Both the position numbers and the translations under genes were made by a program. A stretch of 64,000 nt of DNA from JBMDXB01 sp048594885. GTDB lineage: Bacteria > Acidobacteriota > Vicinamibacteria > Vicinamibacterales > 2-12-FULL-66-21. The notes beneath the pieces were generated by a model. The model made no database searches and was not told the origin of the DNA. It saw nothing but the letters and a program-made list of their open reading frames with translations. The stretch is from contig JBMDXB010000112.1 of assembly GCA_048594885.1 (NCBI GenBank), positions 62,001-126,000 of the forward strand, read 5' to 3'. The first letter of the stretch is position 1, and each line of letters begins with the position of its first letter. This document shows positions 14,823-23,643 of the stretch, in pieces.

Positions 14823-17747
14823 ATGACCCCCGAAAATCCCTGTTACCGATTCAGCCGGTTCGAGTTACAGCCGCGCGAACGGCGGCTGCTGCGCGGCGGG
14901 ACGCCCGTGCCGCTGCCGGGAAAGGCGTTCGACCTGCTCGTCTGCCTCGTCGAGCAGGCGCCGCGGCTGATGAAGAAGGAGGAGCTGTTCGCGCGGGTGT
15001 GGCCGGACGCGGTGGTCGAGGAAAGCAACCTGAATTACACGGTGTCGATCGTGCGCCGCGCGCTTGCCGACGGCAGCGACGATCGGTGGATCGAGACGGT
15101 ACCGCGACAGGGCTACCGCTTCGTCGCCGATGTGGCGCGCACCGGCGCCATTGACGCGGTCGCGCCGCCGCCGGCCGACCGCGAACGGCCGCGGGGCCCG
15201 CTCGTGCAGCGCGACCCCGAGATCGGCACGCTCGTGGCCGCGCTCGCCGGCGCGCGTGGCGGCCGGCGTGAGGTCGTCTTCATCACGGGCGAAGCCGGCA
15301 TCGGCAAGACGTCGCTCGTCGAACGCTTCCTCGGCGACGTTCGCCGCAACGGCGATGCGCTCGTCGCGCGCGGACAGTGCATCGAGCACCACGGCGAGGC
15401 AGAGGCCTACATGCCGGTGCTCGAGGCGCTCGGCCGGCTCGGACGCGAGCCGTCAGGCGACGCGCTCGTGCGCACGCTCGATCGCTTCGCGCCGACGTGG
15501 CTGGTGCAGATGCCCGGCCTCGTCAGCCGCGAGCAGCTCGCGGCGCTGCAGGAACGCCTCCATGGCCAGACGCGCGAGCGCATGCTGCGCGAGATCGAGG
15601 ACGCGCTCGTGTTCGCGACCGCCGCGACCCCGCTCGTCCTCGTGCTCGAGGATCTCCACTGGAGCGATCTCTCGACGATCGATCTCCTGGCCCGCATCGC
15701 GCGCGGCCTGGACCCGGCGCGACTGCTCGTCATCGGCACGTATCGATCCGCCGACGCGCTGGCGGCCGCTCATCCGCTGCACGCGATGGTCCAGGAGCTG
15801 CAGCTGCGCGGCGCGTGCCGGCACCTGCCGCTCACGCCGCTCTCGCGGTCGAGCGTTTCGGCCTACCTGAGCGAACGATTCGGCAACGCCGTGCCCGCCG
15901 CGGTTGCCGATCTGATCCACAAGCGGACCGAAGGCAGCCCGCTGTTCATCGCAGCGGTCGTCGAGAGCTGGTGCGCGCGCGGCATTCTCGTCGAACAGGA
16001 CGGCGCGTGGTCGTGGCAAGCCGAGGCTGAGGAGCAGGCGCTCGAGCCGCCGGAATCGCTGCGCGCATTCCTCGAGGAACAGATTCGGCATCTTCCGCGC
16101 GAACATCGCGACGTCCTCGAAGCCGCCGCCGTCGTCGGGCCCGGCTTCTCCCCTGCCGTCGTCGCCGCGGTGCTCGAGTGCGGCGTGGACGATGTGGAGG
16201 CGGCGTGCGCATATCTGACGCGTATCGGCCGCTTCCTGCGCTACGCCGGAGCGGTCGAGTACCCCGACGGCACGGTCAGCGATCGCTACGAGTTCGTGCA
16301 TGCGTTCTACGTCGAGGTGCTCGACTCGCTGCTGGCGGCGGGCCGCCGCGTGCGTCTGCACCAGCAGACCGCGGCCGCGCTCGAGGCGCTGCACGGCGAG
16401 CGGTCCGGCGGCATCGCCGCGCGTCTCGCGACGCACTTCGTCGAGGCGCGCGACGCGCGCAAGGCGGTGCACTACCTGCAACTGGCCGCCGCGCAATGCC
16501 TCGCGCGCAGCGCGCCGCGCGAAGCGATTGCCCATCTCGAGGAGGCGGTGCGGATGCTGCCGCGCATTCCCGACCTCGGCGAGCGGCGCGAGTACGAGCT
16601 GCTGGTCCAGTCGATGCTCGCGACGGCGCTGACCGCCACGCGCGGCTTCAGCGACGCCGCGGCCGAAGCGGCCTATCGCCGCGCCTACGAGCTGGCGCGC
16701 GGCATGGACACGCCGCGCCTGTTCCCGATCGCGTTCGGGCTGGCGACGATGCTGGAACTGCGCGGCGAGTATCGCGAGTCACAGACGATCATGGAGGAGC
16801 ATCTGCCGGCGCAGCAGGCGTCCGGCGGCTACGCGACCGAAGCGCACGATCTGCTCGCCTGCTCGACCTACCACCAGGGCGTGTTCCATCGCGCGCTGCA
16901 GCACGCGCTGAAGGGACTCGCGGATCATCGCGAGGAGCGCCACTCGCTGCTCACCGGCTGCTTCGGCGAGGATCCGGGCGTGGGCTGCTGCACGTGGGCG
17001 GCGCTCTCGCTCTGGTTCCTCGGCCACGCCGACCAGGCGCTCGACTACGCGCGGCGGGCCGTGGCACTGTCCGAGGCTCCGGGGCATCTCTACAGCCTCG
17101 CCAACGCGCGCGCCCAGCTCGCCTGCCTGCATCACCTCCGGCGCGAGCCGCCGGAAGTCGAGCGATGGGCGGCGCTGACGATCGCGCTCGGTCAGGAGCA
17201 GGGATTCGCGCACCGCGTGGCGATCGGCCAGGTGCTGCGCGGCTGGGCGCGAGGCGCGCAGGGTGACGTCGCGGGCGGCCTCGTGGAGCTGGAATGCGGA
17301 CTGGAGGGCGTCACGCGCATCGGCATGGAGCTGGACCGGCCGTATTACCTCGCGATGCAGGCGGAGATCCTGGCCGCCGCCGGCGACGCCGAGCGCGCGT
17401 TGCTCGCGATAGACGAAGCGCAGCGGCAGGCGGCCGCGAGCCGGTCGTTCTTCTACGAGGCGGAGCTGTGGAGGCTGCGCGGCGTGCTGATCGCCAGCGA
17501 CGCGTCGCGCGTCCAGGAAGCCGACGACTGCTTCGCGCGTGCGGCCGAGATCGCGGCGCGGCAGCAGGCGTGCATCCTGCTGCTTCGCGCCGAACTCGCG
17601 CGCGCGCGGCACGCCACGACTCCGGAACGCGCCGCCGAGCGCGCGAACGTGGTGGCGTCGCTCTACGCAAGCTTCGCGGAAGGCCTCGACACGCCGGACC
17701 TGACCGAGGCGGCGCAATTCACCGCCGCCACCACCTCGTCGGCGTAG
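14823..17747 (+). CDS. OmpR-type winged-helix regulator with AAA ATPase (predicted ATPase) and TPR domains
   Basis: The start is ATG 14823; the frame is open for 89 codons upstream, but those lie in the divergent promoter region. The product has 974 residues. Residues 5-104 are an OmpR/PhoB-like winged helix (FELQPRERRLLRGG, LPGKAFDLLVCLVE, WIETVPRQGYRFVAD). A STAND-type ATPase follows: Walker A GEAGIGKTS (156-164) and Walker B VLVLEDLHWSD. The C-terminal half is TPR/alpha-solenoid. This is the architecture of CadC/AfsR/MalT-like switch regulators that use ATP hydrolysis and helical repeats to sense a ligand. It is divergent from the selenium-binding-protein operon, a possible target. Its ATPase/TPR part is clearly related to the kinase encoded at 47598-51029. 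Confidence 0.9.
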   Translation: MTPENPCYRFSRFELQPRERRLLRGGTPVPLPGKAFDLLVCLVEQAPRLMKKEELFARVWPDAVVEESNLNYTVSIVRRALADGSDDRWIETVPRQGYRFVADVARTGAIDAVAPPPADRERPRGPLVQRDPEIGTLVAALAGARGGRREVVFITGEAGIGKTSLVERFLGDVRRNGDALVARGQCIEHHGEAEAYMPVLEALGRLGREPSGDALVRTLDRFAPTWLVQMPGLVSREQLAALQERLHGQTRERMLREIEDALVFATAATPLVLVLEDLHWSDLSTIDLLARIARGLDPARLLVIGTYRSADALAAAHPLHAMVQELQLRGACRHLPLTPLSRSSVSAYLSERFGNAVPAAVADLIHKRTEGSPLFIAAVVESWCARGILVEQDGAWSWQAEAEEQALEPPESLRAFLEEQIRHLPREHRDVLEAAAVVGPGFSPAVVAAVLECGVDDVEAACAYLTRIGRFLRYAGAVEYPDGTVSDRYEFVHAFYVEVLDSLLAAGRRVRLHQQTAAALEALHGERSGGIAARLATHFVEARDARKAVHYLQLAAAQCLARSAPREAIAHLEEAVRMLPRIPDLGERREYELLVQSMLATALTATRGFSDAAAEAAYRRAYELARGMDTPRLFPIAFGLATMLELRGEYRESQTIMEEHLPAQQASGGYATEAHDLLACSTYHQGVFHRALQHALKGLADHREERHSLLTGCFGEDPGVGCCTWAALSLWFLGHADQALDYARRAVALSEAPGHLYSLANARAQLACLHHLRREPPEVERWAALTIALGQEQGFAHRVAIGQVLRGWARGAQGDVAGGLVELECGLEGVTRIGMELDRPYYLAMQAEILAAAGDAERALLAIDEAQRQAAASRSFFYEAELWRLRGVLIASDASRVQEADDCFARAAEIAARQQACILLLRAELARARHATTPERAAERANVVASLYASFAEGLDTPDLTEAAQFTAATTSSA

Positions 17748-17754
17748 TCACGCG

Positions 17755-18405
17755 ATGCACACGTCTCACCCGTCCACGTTCCTGCTGCTGTGTGTCCTGC
17801 TCGTCTGGGCGTGCGGGTCGACACCGTCGTCGCCATCGCAACCGCGGCCGGCGAGCATCGGCGCCGCGATCGCGGCGGTCGAACGCGCCGCGTCGTACCG
17901 CATGGAGGTCGCCGTAACCGAGGGACGCACGATGTTCCGGCACGAGCACGTCGTCGTTCGTCGCCCTGAGCCGAGTTGGAGCCTGCGTGTGGAGAGCGCG
18001 AGCGGCGTGACGCAGGTGGTCGTCATCGGCGATCGTGCGTGGATCGCCGAAGAGGGCCGCGGCTTTCAGCCGGCGACGCGCGTGGAGGCCGACAGCCGCG
18101 CGGCCGCCTACGATCTGCCCGGCATTTTGAGGCCCTTCAGCGATCCGGCGCTGTCAGGGATCCTGGGATTCGCCGGCCGCGAACGGAAGCACGGCTTCGA
18201 GACGCTGCGCTACCGGGCCGACGCGTCGGCGATCCGTCAGGCGCGCCCCGCGGCACGGGCCAACGCTTCCCTCGACGTCTGGATCGCGGTATCCGGCCGC
18301 CTCGCCGCGCTCGAGGCGCTCGGCGTCGTGAACTCCGACACGGATGTGCGCGTCGACGTTCCGGCAGTCGACGATCCCAACATCCGCATCCAGCCGCCCG
18401 GCTGA
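17755..18405 (+). CDS. Outer-membrane-type lipoprotein of unknown function
   Basis: A 216-residue protein beginning 7 nt after the regulator stop and probably co-transcribed with it. The N-terminus is a lipoprotein signal (FLLLCVLLVWACGS, lipobox Cys about residue 20) followed by a Ser/Pro linker. The body is beta-rich (YRMEVAVTEGRTMFRHE, VTQVVVIGDRAWIAEEG, LDVWIAVSGRLAAL) and resembles LppX/LprG/LolA-type half-barrel lipoproteins, which bind lipid. That assignment is fold-level inference. It ends at a strong hairpin. Confidence 0.7.
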   Translation: MHTSHPSTFLLLCVLLVWACGSTPSSPSQPRPASIGAAIAAVERAASYRMEVAVTEGRTMFRHEHVVVRRPEPSWSLRVESASGVTQVVVIGDRAWIAEEGRGFQPATRVEADSRAAAYDLPGILRPFSDPALSGILGFAGRERKHGFETLRYRADASAIRQARPAARANASLDVWIAVSGRLAALEALGVVNSDTDVRVDVPAVDDPNIRIQPPG

Positions 18406-18411
18406 GCGGCG

Positions 18412-18436
18412 CCGGCCGGGGGCGCTCCCCGGCCGG
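18412..18436. terminator. Bidirectional hairpin terminator between convergent genes
   Basis: Perfect 10-bp stem CCGGCCGGGG / CCCCGGCCGG with a 5-nt loop GCGCT, placed between convergent stops at 18405 and 18454. There is no T-tract, but the GC stem is strong on either strand. Confidence 0.6.
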
Positions 18437-18453
18437 TCGTCAGGCAGCCGAGC

Positions 18454-21400
18454 CTACTTCGGTCCCCTTCCTGCGCCTCCCTGCACCACGTTGTTGACCG
18501 TATCGGTGTTGTTCGAGGCGTCCGGATCAGGCGTCGTGCTCGTCACGGTCGCAACGTTGACGATGTTGCCGACCGAGCCCTTGATTTGCACCTGGATCTC
18601 GAAGGTCACCGCCGTGCCGGCCGCCAGGCTCGCTGTCGTGCATGTCACGGTGTGGGCGACTGAATCGTACGTGCAACCCGGGGAAAGGAACTGCACGACC
18701 ATCTTCTTCTTGTCCAGCGGCAGCGTGTCGACGACGACGACGTTCTGAGCGGCGTTCGGGCCGCCGGTGCCGGACGTCGGCGTCGAATCCGGTGCCGAGC
18801 CCGCCTCGTTGTGCACCGTGATGCTGTAGATCAGAGCGCCAGCCGGGTTGGCCGCCGAGACGGTCCCGGTCTTCGAGATCCACAGGTCCGTGCCGACCAC
18901 CACGGTCGTCGTCGTCGCCAGGTTGTTGGCGCTGTTCGGATCGGTCGTGGCGCTCGACACCGATGCGTTGTTGACGAGCGACGCCGGCGTCGACGGAAGC
19001 ACGTGGACGGTGATCTCGAGCGTGCGCGCCGGGTCGGCAACCGCGACCGTGCCGACGTTCCACGTCACGATCCCGCCTGCGGCCGAGAAAGTCCCGACGC
19101 TCGCCACCGCCGAAACGAATTCCACCCCCGCGGGCAGCGTGTCCGTCACGACGACGCCAACCGCGGTCGACGGACCGGCATTGTCGACGCTGATCGTGTA
19201 CACGAACGTGCCGCTCATCATCACTGATGCCGGTGCCGACTTCGAGATCATCAGATCCGCCGCCGCGTCGAACGCAACGCCGGCTGTCGCCTCGTTGTTG
19301 GCGGCGTTCGGATCCGGCGTGGCGCTCGACACACGCGCCACGTCGTTGACGTCTACGCCTTCGGCGCTCGTGACCGGAACATCGACACGCGCCGTGGCGC
19401 CCGGCAGGATCGTGCCGAGGCTGCACGTGACGACGGATGCGGCGACCGCGCAGGCGCCCTGGCTCGCCACCGGCGTCCCCAGCGTGAACGGACCCTCGCT
19501 GACGTGGGTGTCGGTCAGCGTCACGGTCCGAGCCGCCGACGGCCCGCTGTTGGTGACGAGGATCGTGCAGGTGCCCATCGTGCCCGCCGGCGCGGGGCCG
19601 CTGTCGGGTTTGCACAGCTTGGTCACGCTCACGTCGGCCAGCTCGTTCACCAGGTGCGTGAGGCTGACGCTGTTGTCGGACGGATCGGACTCGCCGGGCT
19701 CGCCGCTGACGCTTGCGGTGTTGGTGATTGCCGTCGCGCCCCCGAGGTCGCTGTTGATCCGCGCTTTGATCTGGAACGAGACCGACGTGCCGGCCGGGAT
19801 GCTGCCCAGCGTGCAGGTCAGCGTGCCGGTGCCGCCGACCGGCACGCCCGTGCACGCGTCGGTATTCGCGAGATAGGCGACCTGCGCCGGCAGCACGTCG
19901 GTGACAACGACGTTCTGGGCGTTGATGGGGCCGTCGTTGTGGACCGTGATCGTATAGACGATCTCCTCGCCGGCATTCGGATGCGACGGCGACACCGTCT
20001 TGGCGATGCTCAGGTCGGTGGCGCAGCTGGCGAACCTGAAACTGGCAATCACGCTCTGCCGGATGTTGGTCGCGTAATCGCCCGTGTACCAGAAGGTGCA
20101 GTCGTCGATCGGATCGACCACCATCGTGTAGTAATCGCCCCAGCGAGTGTCGGCGCCGGCGGCGCCGAGCGCACCGGTCCCTGGCTGGATCGTGATCTCT
20201 GGCTGCGGCAGCAGTCCGAGTGGATCGCCGGCGAGGCGTCCCGTGTAGCGCGCCGATGCGAACACCTGCTGGGCGCTCGAGGCCGTGTAGCCGAGCGCCA
20301 GATTGCCGAATCGGTCCATCGCCAGGCTGCCCATGAACCGGTGCACGAACGCCGGGGCGTCCGCCGGCTGCGGTGCGTAGGTGCCCTGGTTCTCCACCGT
20401 CCACGCGCCGCCGCCCGTGCGCCGGAGGACGAACCAGCGGATGCCCGCCGAGTCGTTGCCGTCCACGTCGACGGTGAAGTTACCCGCGAGCGCTTCGTGC
20501 GTCCCGTAGTTCCGGTACGGGAACCGGAACATCCCGGTCTCGTTGACCGGATCGAGGTTGCCGCCGCCCGGCTGCGGAATGCAGCCGAAGCTCAGGAACC
20601 CGCAGAGCGTCATGTCGAAGGCGGCCAGCGGGACGGCGATCGGAGCGCTCAGCGTCGACATGGCGGGCGCACCCCAGTTGATGTTCGCCTCGAACAGCTC
20701 GATGCGGTCGGCGCCGCCGCCCATCGCATCGCCGTCCACCGGCCGGTAGAAGACATTCCGTGTACCCGGCGGCGGAGGCGTGGCGCCGTCGAGATCGCCC
20801 GGCATCAGCACGTTGAACGAGTTGTTCGGCAGATCGGCGATACCACCGAACTGGATGGCGCCCGCCGGATTTCCGTTCAGCATGTTCGCGCGATCGAACA
20901 CGGCAGCCATCGCAACGCCGTCGCCGTTGGCGCTGAAGTAATAGCCGTCGGGCCAGGCGCCGAGCTTCAGGTAGTCGGGGAACGCCCCCATGTCGAACGT
21001 GTACCTGTAGTAGCCCTGGCTCAGGCGAGGATCCGCCGTGACCGAGACTGCCAGGCACATGAAGTTGCGGAAGGGCGCGAAGCGGCTGAACTGCGAGATC
21101 ATCCACCGGTCGGCCAGGTTGTCGTAAAGGACGATCGGATCGCCGGCATCCTGCTCGCAGGCGTCGACGGTGGCGTCGCCGTTGTCCCAGAGATCGCCGA
21201 GCGGCGTCGGCCCCTCGAGGCTGGTGCCCTGCTTGTCGTAGACGCGGAAGCTCGAATTGATCGCCTGCACGAAGTGGTTCGGCCCGACGTCGCCTGTGGT
21301 GTCGTTCGGGTTCGAGCCGCCCATGCCGTCGAACTCCTCGATGGGATCGGACAGCTCGCCAAGCGATCGCTCGGCGGCCTGGAGCTGCGTCACGGCGTCT

Positions 21401-21660
21401 TTTCTTGCTCCCACCGGCGCGGCGATCGACACGGGTGGGCCCTGCCGCCGCTCGCCGTCCACCGGGACGGCGCGTCGTGGCACGACGCGGCCATAGGTGA
21501 CGGAGGGTACGACCGCCGGCAGCACTTTCACTTCGGCGACACTGGATGCACGCGGCGGCTCGGCGGGACGGCCCGACTGCGAGCTGCCCGTCTGCGAGGA
21601 GGCGCCGAGCACGAGCGCGAGCGCCGTCAGCATTCTGAGACGGGGAGAGAACGGACCCAT
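18454..21660 (-). CDS. Large exported surface protein with four DUF11 repeats
   Basis: A 1068-residue protein with an N-terminal signal (MLTALALVLGASSQ). Residues about 110-545 form a propeller-like catalytic or binding region that includes EFDGMGGSNPNDTTGDVGPN, a motif found in acidobacterial and planctomycete secreted proteins of unknown role. From about 550 to the end come four DUF11-type Ig-like repeats starting near 550, 673, 800 and 923 (DLSIAKTVSP, VSVTKLCKP, DLMISKSAP, DLWISKTGT). Each has the expected YTITVHNDGP and VVVTDVLPA strands. Such repeats form stalks on cell surfaces. The ribosome-binding site GGAGGTGC lies 5-12 nt before ATG 21660 inside a predicted hairpin. Confidence 0.85.
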   Translation of the reverse strand: MGPFSPRLRMLTALALVLGASSQTGSSQSGRPAEPPRASSVAEVKVLPAVVPSVTYGRVVPRRAVPVDGERRQGPPVSIAAPVGARKDAVTQLQAAERSLGELSDPIEEFDGMGGSNPNDTTGDVGPNHFVQAINSSFRVYDKQGTSLEGPTPLGDLWDNGDATVDACEQDAGDPIVLYDNLADRWMISQFSRFAPFRNFMCLAVSVTADPRLSQGYYRYTFDMGAFPDYLKLGAWPDGYYFSANGDGVAMAAVFDRANMLNGNPAGAIQFGGIADLPNNSFNVLMPGDLDGATPPPPGTRNVFYRPVDGDAMGGGADRIELFEANINWGAPAMSTLSAPIAVPLAAFDMTLCGFLSFGCIPQPGGGNLDPVNETGMFRFPYRNYGTHEALAGNFTVDVDGNDSAGIRWFVLRRTGGGAWTVENQGTYAPQPADAPAFVHRFMGSLAMDRFGNLALGYTASSAQQVFASARYTGRLAGDPLGLLPQPEITIQPGTGALGAAGADTRWGDYYTMVVDPIDDCTFWYTGDYATNIRQSVIASFRFASCATDLSIAKTVSPSHPNAGEEIVYTITVHNDGPINAQNVVVTDVLPAQVAYLANTDACTGVPVGGTGTLTCTLGSIPAGTSVSFQIKARINSDLGGATAITNTASVSGEPGESDPSDNSVSLTHLVNELADVSVTKLCKPDSGPAPAGTMGTCTILVTNSGPSAARTVTLTDTHVSEGPFTLGTPVASQGACAVAASVVTCSLGTILPGATARVDVPVTSAEGVDVNDVARVSSATPDPNAANNEATAGVAFDAAADLMISKSAPASVMMSGTFVYTISVDNAGPSTAVGVVVTDTLPAGVEFVSAVASVGTFSAAGGIVTWNVGTVAVADPARTLEITVHVLPSTPASLVNNASVSSATTDPNSANNLATTTTVVVGTDLWISKTGTVSAANPAGALIYSITVHNEAGSAPDSTPTSGTGGPNAAQNVVVVDTLPLDKKKMVVQFLSPGCTYDSVAHTVTCTTASLAAGTAVTFEIQVQIKGSVGNIVNVATVTSTTPDPDASNNTDTVNNVVQGGAGRGPK

Positions 21661-21664
21661 GAAG

Positions 21665-21693
21665 GCACCTCCGGGGAAACGCGGGGGAGGCGC
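21665..21693 (-). promoter_or_regulatory. Hairpin leader that would sequester the ribosome-binding site of the DUF11 gene
   Basis: On the coding (minus) strand GCGCCTCC (21693-21686) can pair over 8 bp, with one G-U, with GGAGGTGC (21672-21665), the Shine-Dalgarno element of the gene starting at 21660. The loop is 13 nt. The same two arms occur before the giant gene starting at 40450 with an unrelated loop. Confidence 0.55.
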
Positions 21694-21729
21694 GCATGCT
21701 ACTGCCCGTCAATGGCAGAGACAATTAGC

Positions 21730-21758
21730 CGATCGGCGTACGACGTTTGGCGGATGGG
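21730..21758. repeat. Short heptad array (GATCGGC GTACGAC GTTTGGC GGATGGG)
   Basis: Four heptamer-spaced units lie about 70 nt upstream of the DUF11 gene start. The 15-mer CGATCGGCGTACGAC (21730-21744) is identical at 46143-46157, upstream of another secreted-protein gene. Confidence 0.6.
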
Positions 21759-21763
21759 CCCGG

Positions 21764-21781
21764 GCGGCGCTACAGCGCCGC
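21764..21781. terminator. Hairpin at the 3' end of the TIM-barrel gene
   Basis: Perfect 8-bp palindrome GCGGCGCT-AC-AGCGCCGC overlapping the stop codon (21770-21772) of the leftward gene. No T-tract follows on the minus strand, so a terminator role is tentative; it could also be another member of the REP-like palindrome family. Confidence 0.35.
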
Positions 21782-22864
21782 GAGCACCTCCTTGTAGAGA
21801 TACTTCGACCCCTCGACGCCGTCCCACGGGCCGTCCTCGTACTCGAGGGCGAAGGTCCCCTTGAATCCCGCGTCGAGCATGATCTTCACGGAGCGGCGGA
21901 CGTCGTTCTCCTTCCAGCGGTCCCAGTACTTGGCGTGCACGTTGGTGTGCGCGTACGGCGCCAGCGCCTTGAGGCCGTGGTAGAGCAGGTACTCGTGCTC
22001 CCAGTTGCAGAAGTCGGGCGACGCCTCGCAGAAGGGGCTGCCGACCTCGTCGATGATCGCGCGGATGTTCATCGGGTTGGCGGTGAGCCCCCAGTGGTTT
22101 TCGAGCGTGATCTTCACGCCCACCTTGCTGCCGTAGTCGGCGAGCTCCTTCATCGACTCGATGCACGCGGCGATGTACTTCGCGAGCTCGTCGGCCTTGG
22201 GATAGTCGCCCGGCTGCGCGACGGCTGCGGGCGCGATCCGCGGACCGCCGCTGTTCACACGCATCGACTTCGCGCCGATGATTTTGCCGGCGTCGAGCCA
22301 CTGCTTGCCGACCGCGATGCCGGCTTTGCGCCGCTCGGGATCGAGCTCGGCCAGATCGCGAGGCGCGTTGTTGGAGATGTGCTGGCAGCTCGTGCCGCTC
22401 TTCGCCATCGTCGCGGCCATCGTGTCCAGCCACTTGCGGCCCGACGGGCTGGACGGATCGAACTCGCGGCCGCGGCCCCCTGGCGCCGTCACGTACATGC
22501 TGTCGTCGGCCATGTCGCCGAACAGGCCGCTGAACAGATCCATGCGCGTCACGCCGGGGAACGTGTCCTTCGTGAACTGCGGCATGTCGAGCATCGTGAT
22601 CTCGCCGTACTTCTTCTTCATCTCCTCGGTGCGCGGGTTCGGCTTCGCGGTCGGCCGTCCTCTGAAGAGCATCCGCAGCGGCCACGTGTTCGAGGCGATC
22701 TGCGCGAGCTTCTCTTTTTCCGTCCGCGGGCGTGGCGCGGTCTGGCGGCCCTGAGCGGCCGACGCGTCGGCGCTGCCGCCCGCGATCGCGAGGCTCGCGC
22801 CGCCGAGCGCCGTGCCCGCCGTCTTCATGAATCCGCGTCGATTGATATGTGTCTGTGTGTCCAC
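21770..22864 (-). CDS. Tat-exported sugar phosphate isomerase/epimerase-like TIM-barrel protein
   Basis: A 364-residue protein. It starts with a twin-arginine signal (NRRGFMKTAGTALGGASLAIAG). The body reads as a xylose-isomerase-like TIM barrel: MRVNSGGPR, VKITLENHWGL with the conserved metal-binding Glu, FCNWEHEYL, YAHTNVHAKY and FKGTFALEYEDGPWDG with the C-terminal Glu. The metal ligands (Glu, Asp/Asn, His, Glu) of the family are recognisable. Exported members co-occur with Tat-exported Gfo/Idh proteins, as here, and are thought to act on oligosaccharides or modified sugars in the periplasm. The substrate is unknown. Confidence 0.85.
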   Translation of the reverse strand: MDTQTHINRRGFMKTAGTALGGASLAIAGGSADASAAQGRQTAPRPRTEKEKLAQIASNTWPLRMLFRGRPTAKPNPRTEEMKKKYGEITMLDMPQFTKDTFPGVTRMDLFSGLFGDMADDSMYVTAPGGRGREFDPSSPSGRKWLDTMAATMAKSGTSCQHISNNAPRDLAELDPERRKAGIAVGKQWLDAGKIIGAKSMRVNSGGPRIAPAAVAQPGDYPKADELAKYIAACIESMKELADYGSKVGVKITLENHWGLTANPMNIRAIIDEVGSPFCEASPDFCNWEHEYLLYHGLKALAPYAHTNVHAKYWDRWKENDVRRSVKIMLDAGFKGTFALEYEDGPWDGVEGSKYLYKEVLAAL

Positions 22865-22935
22865 GTCACATCTCCCGTCCAGAGTCTGAGTGCCGATCGT
22901 GCGACCGGATTGTACATGGTGGACCGCCGCAAGTC

Positions 22936-22963
22936 CGCTGGCGGAAATCCGCCAGCGCCTACG
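22936..22963. repeat. REP-like palindrome with CCTACG tag
   Basis: Perfect palindrome CGCTGGCGGA-AA-TCCGCCAGCG at 22936-22957 followed by CCTACG. It has the same design as 8589-8614 (GGCGGA core, AA centre, CTACG tag). It lies in the 172-nt gap between divergent genes. Confidence 0.75.
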
Positions 22964-23036
22964 GAAAACAGCCCGTTGTCACCAGGCAGCGTGGCAGGCC
23001 CATTGCTCCGACCAGCCTCCCGAGAGGTGAACAGGC

Positions 23037-23591
23037 ATGACTGCCATTCTGTTGTCATCAATCGCCGCGGCGGCGCTGGGAGCCGGCCTCGCGGCAGCCG
23101 CCGCGCAGCACGACACGCATGGCGAGAAGGGCCGGCCGGCGGCGAGCTTCGCGATCCCCGCCGCGCTGCAGGCCGAGCACGAAGAACTGCACCGCGACCT
23201 CGCCGCCATCACCAAGCTTCCGGGCAAGACCGGTACAGCTGCCCAGCGCGTCGCGAAGCTCCTGCACGCGCATTTCACGAGCGAAGAGGAGTTCGCGCTG
23301 CCGCCGCTCGGGCTGCTGGTTCCGCTCGCGCGCGGTCCGGTGAGCCCGAACATGGCGAAGATCACGGCGGTGACCGATCGTCTGAAGGCCGAAATGCCGC
23401 GCATGCTCGAGGAGCACAAGGCGATCGTCGGCGCGCTCGGCGAGCTGGAGCAGGCGGGGAAGGCGGAAGGCCACGGCGAGGCCACGGCGTTCGCCCACAA
23501 GCTGAAGCTCCATGCCGCCAACGAGGAGCAGGTGCTCTACCCCGCGGCGATTCTGGTGGGCGAGTACGTGAAGCTGAAGTCCGCGAAGTAA
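23037..23591 (+). CDS. Exported hemerythrin-domain (HHE) protein
   Basis: A 184-residue protein with ribosome-binding site GAGAGGTG ahead of ATG 23037 and a cleavable signal (SSIAAAALGAGLAAAAAQ). The HHE four-helix bundle follows: EHEELHRDL (His48, His52), LLHAHFTSEEEF (His77/His79 and a Glu), EEHKAIVGAL (His127) and HAANEEQVLYPA (His159 with Glu/Glu). These supply the di-iron ligands typical of bacterial hemerythrin-like proteins, so oxygen, nitric oxide or iron handling in the periplasm is expected. There is no operon partner; the next gene starts 52 nt on. Confidence 0.85.
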   Translation: MTAILLSSIAAAALGAGLAAAAAQHDTHGEKGRPAASFAIPAALQAEHEELHRDLAAITKLPGKTGTAAQRVAKLLHAHFTSEEEFALPPLGLLVPLARGPVSPNMAKITAVTDRLKAEMPRMLEEHKAIVGALGELEQAGKAEGHGEATAFAHKLKLHAANEEQVLYPAAILVGEYVKLKSAK

Positions 23592-23643
23592 CGCGGCGCT
23601 GCGGCATGGTGGAGGGCGGCGCGCTGGTGTTAGAGTGAGCGCC

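Noticed and set aside
19504..21864. Long plus-strand frame across the DUF11 gene and into its leader
   Set aside because: Crosses the ribosome-binding site and start of a well-supported gene and shows only Arg/Val/Gly-rich sequence.
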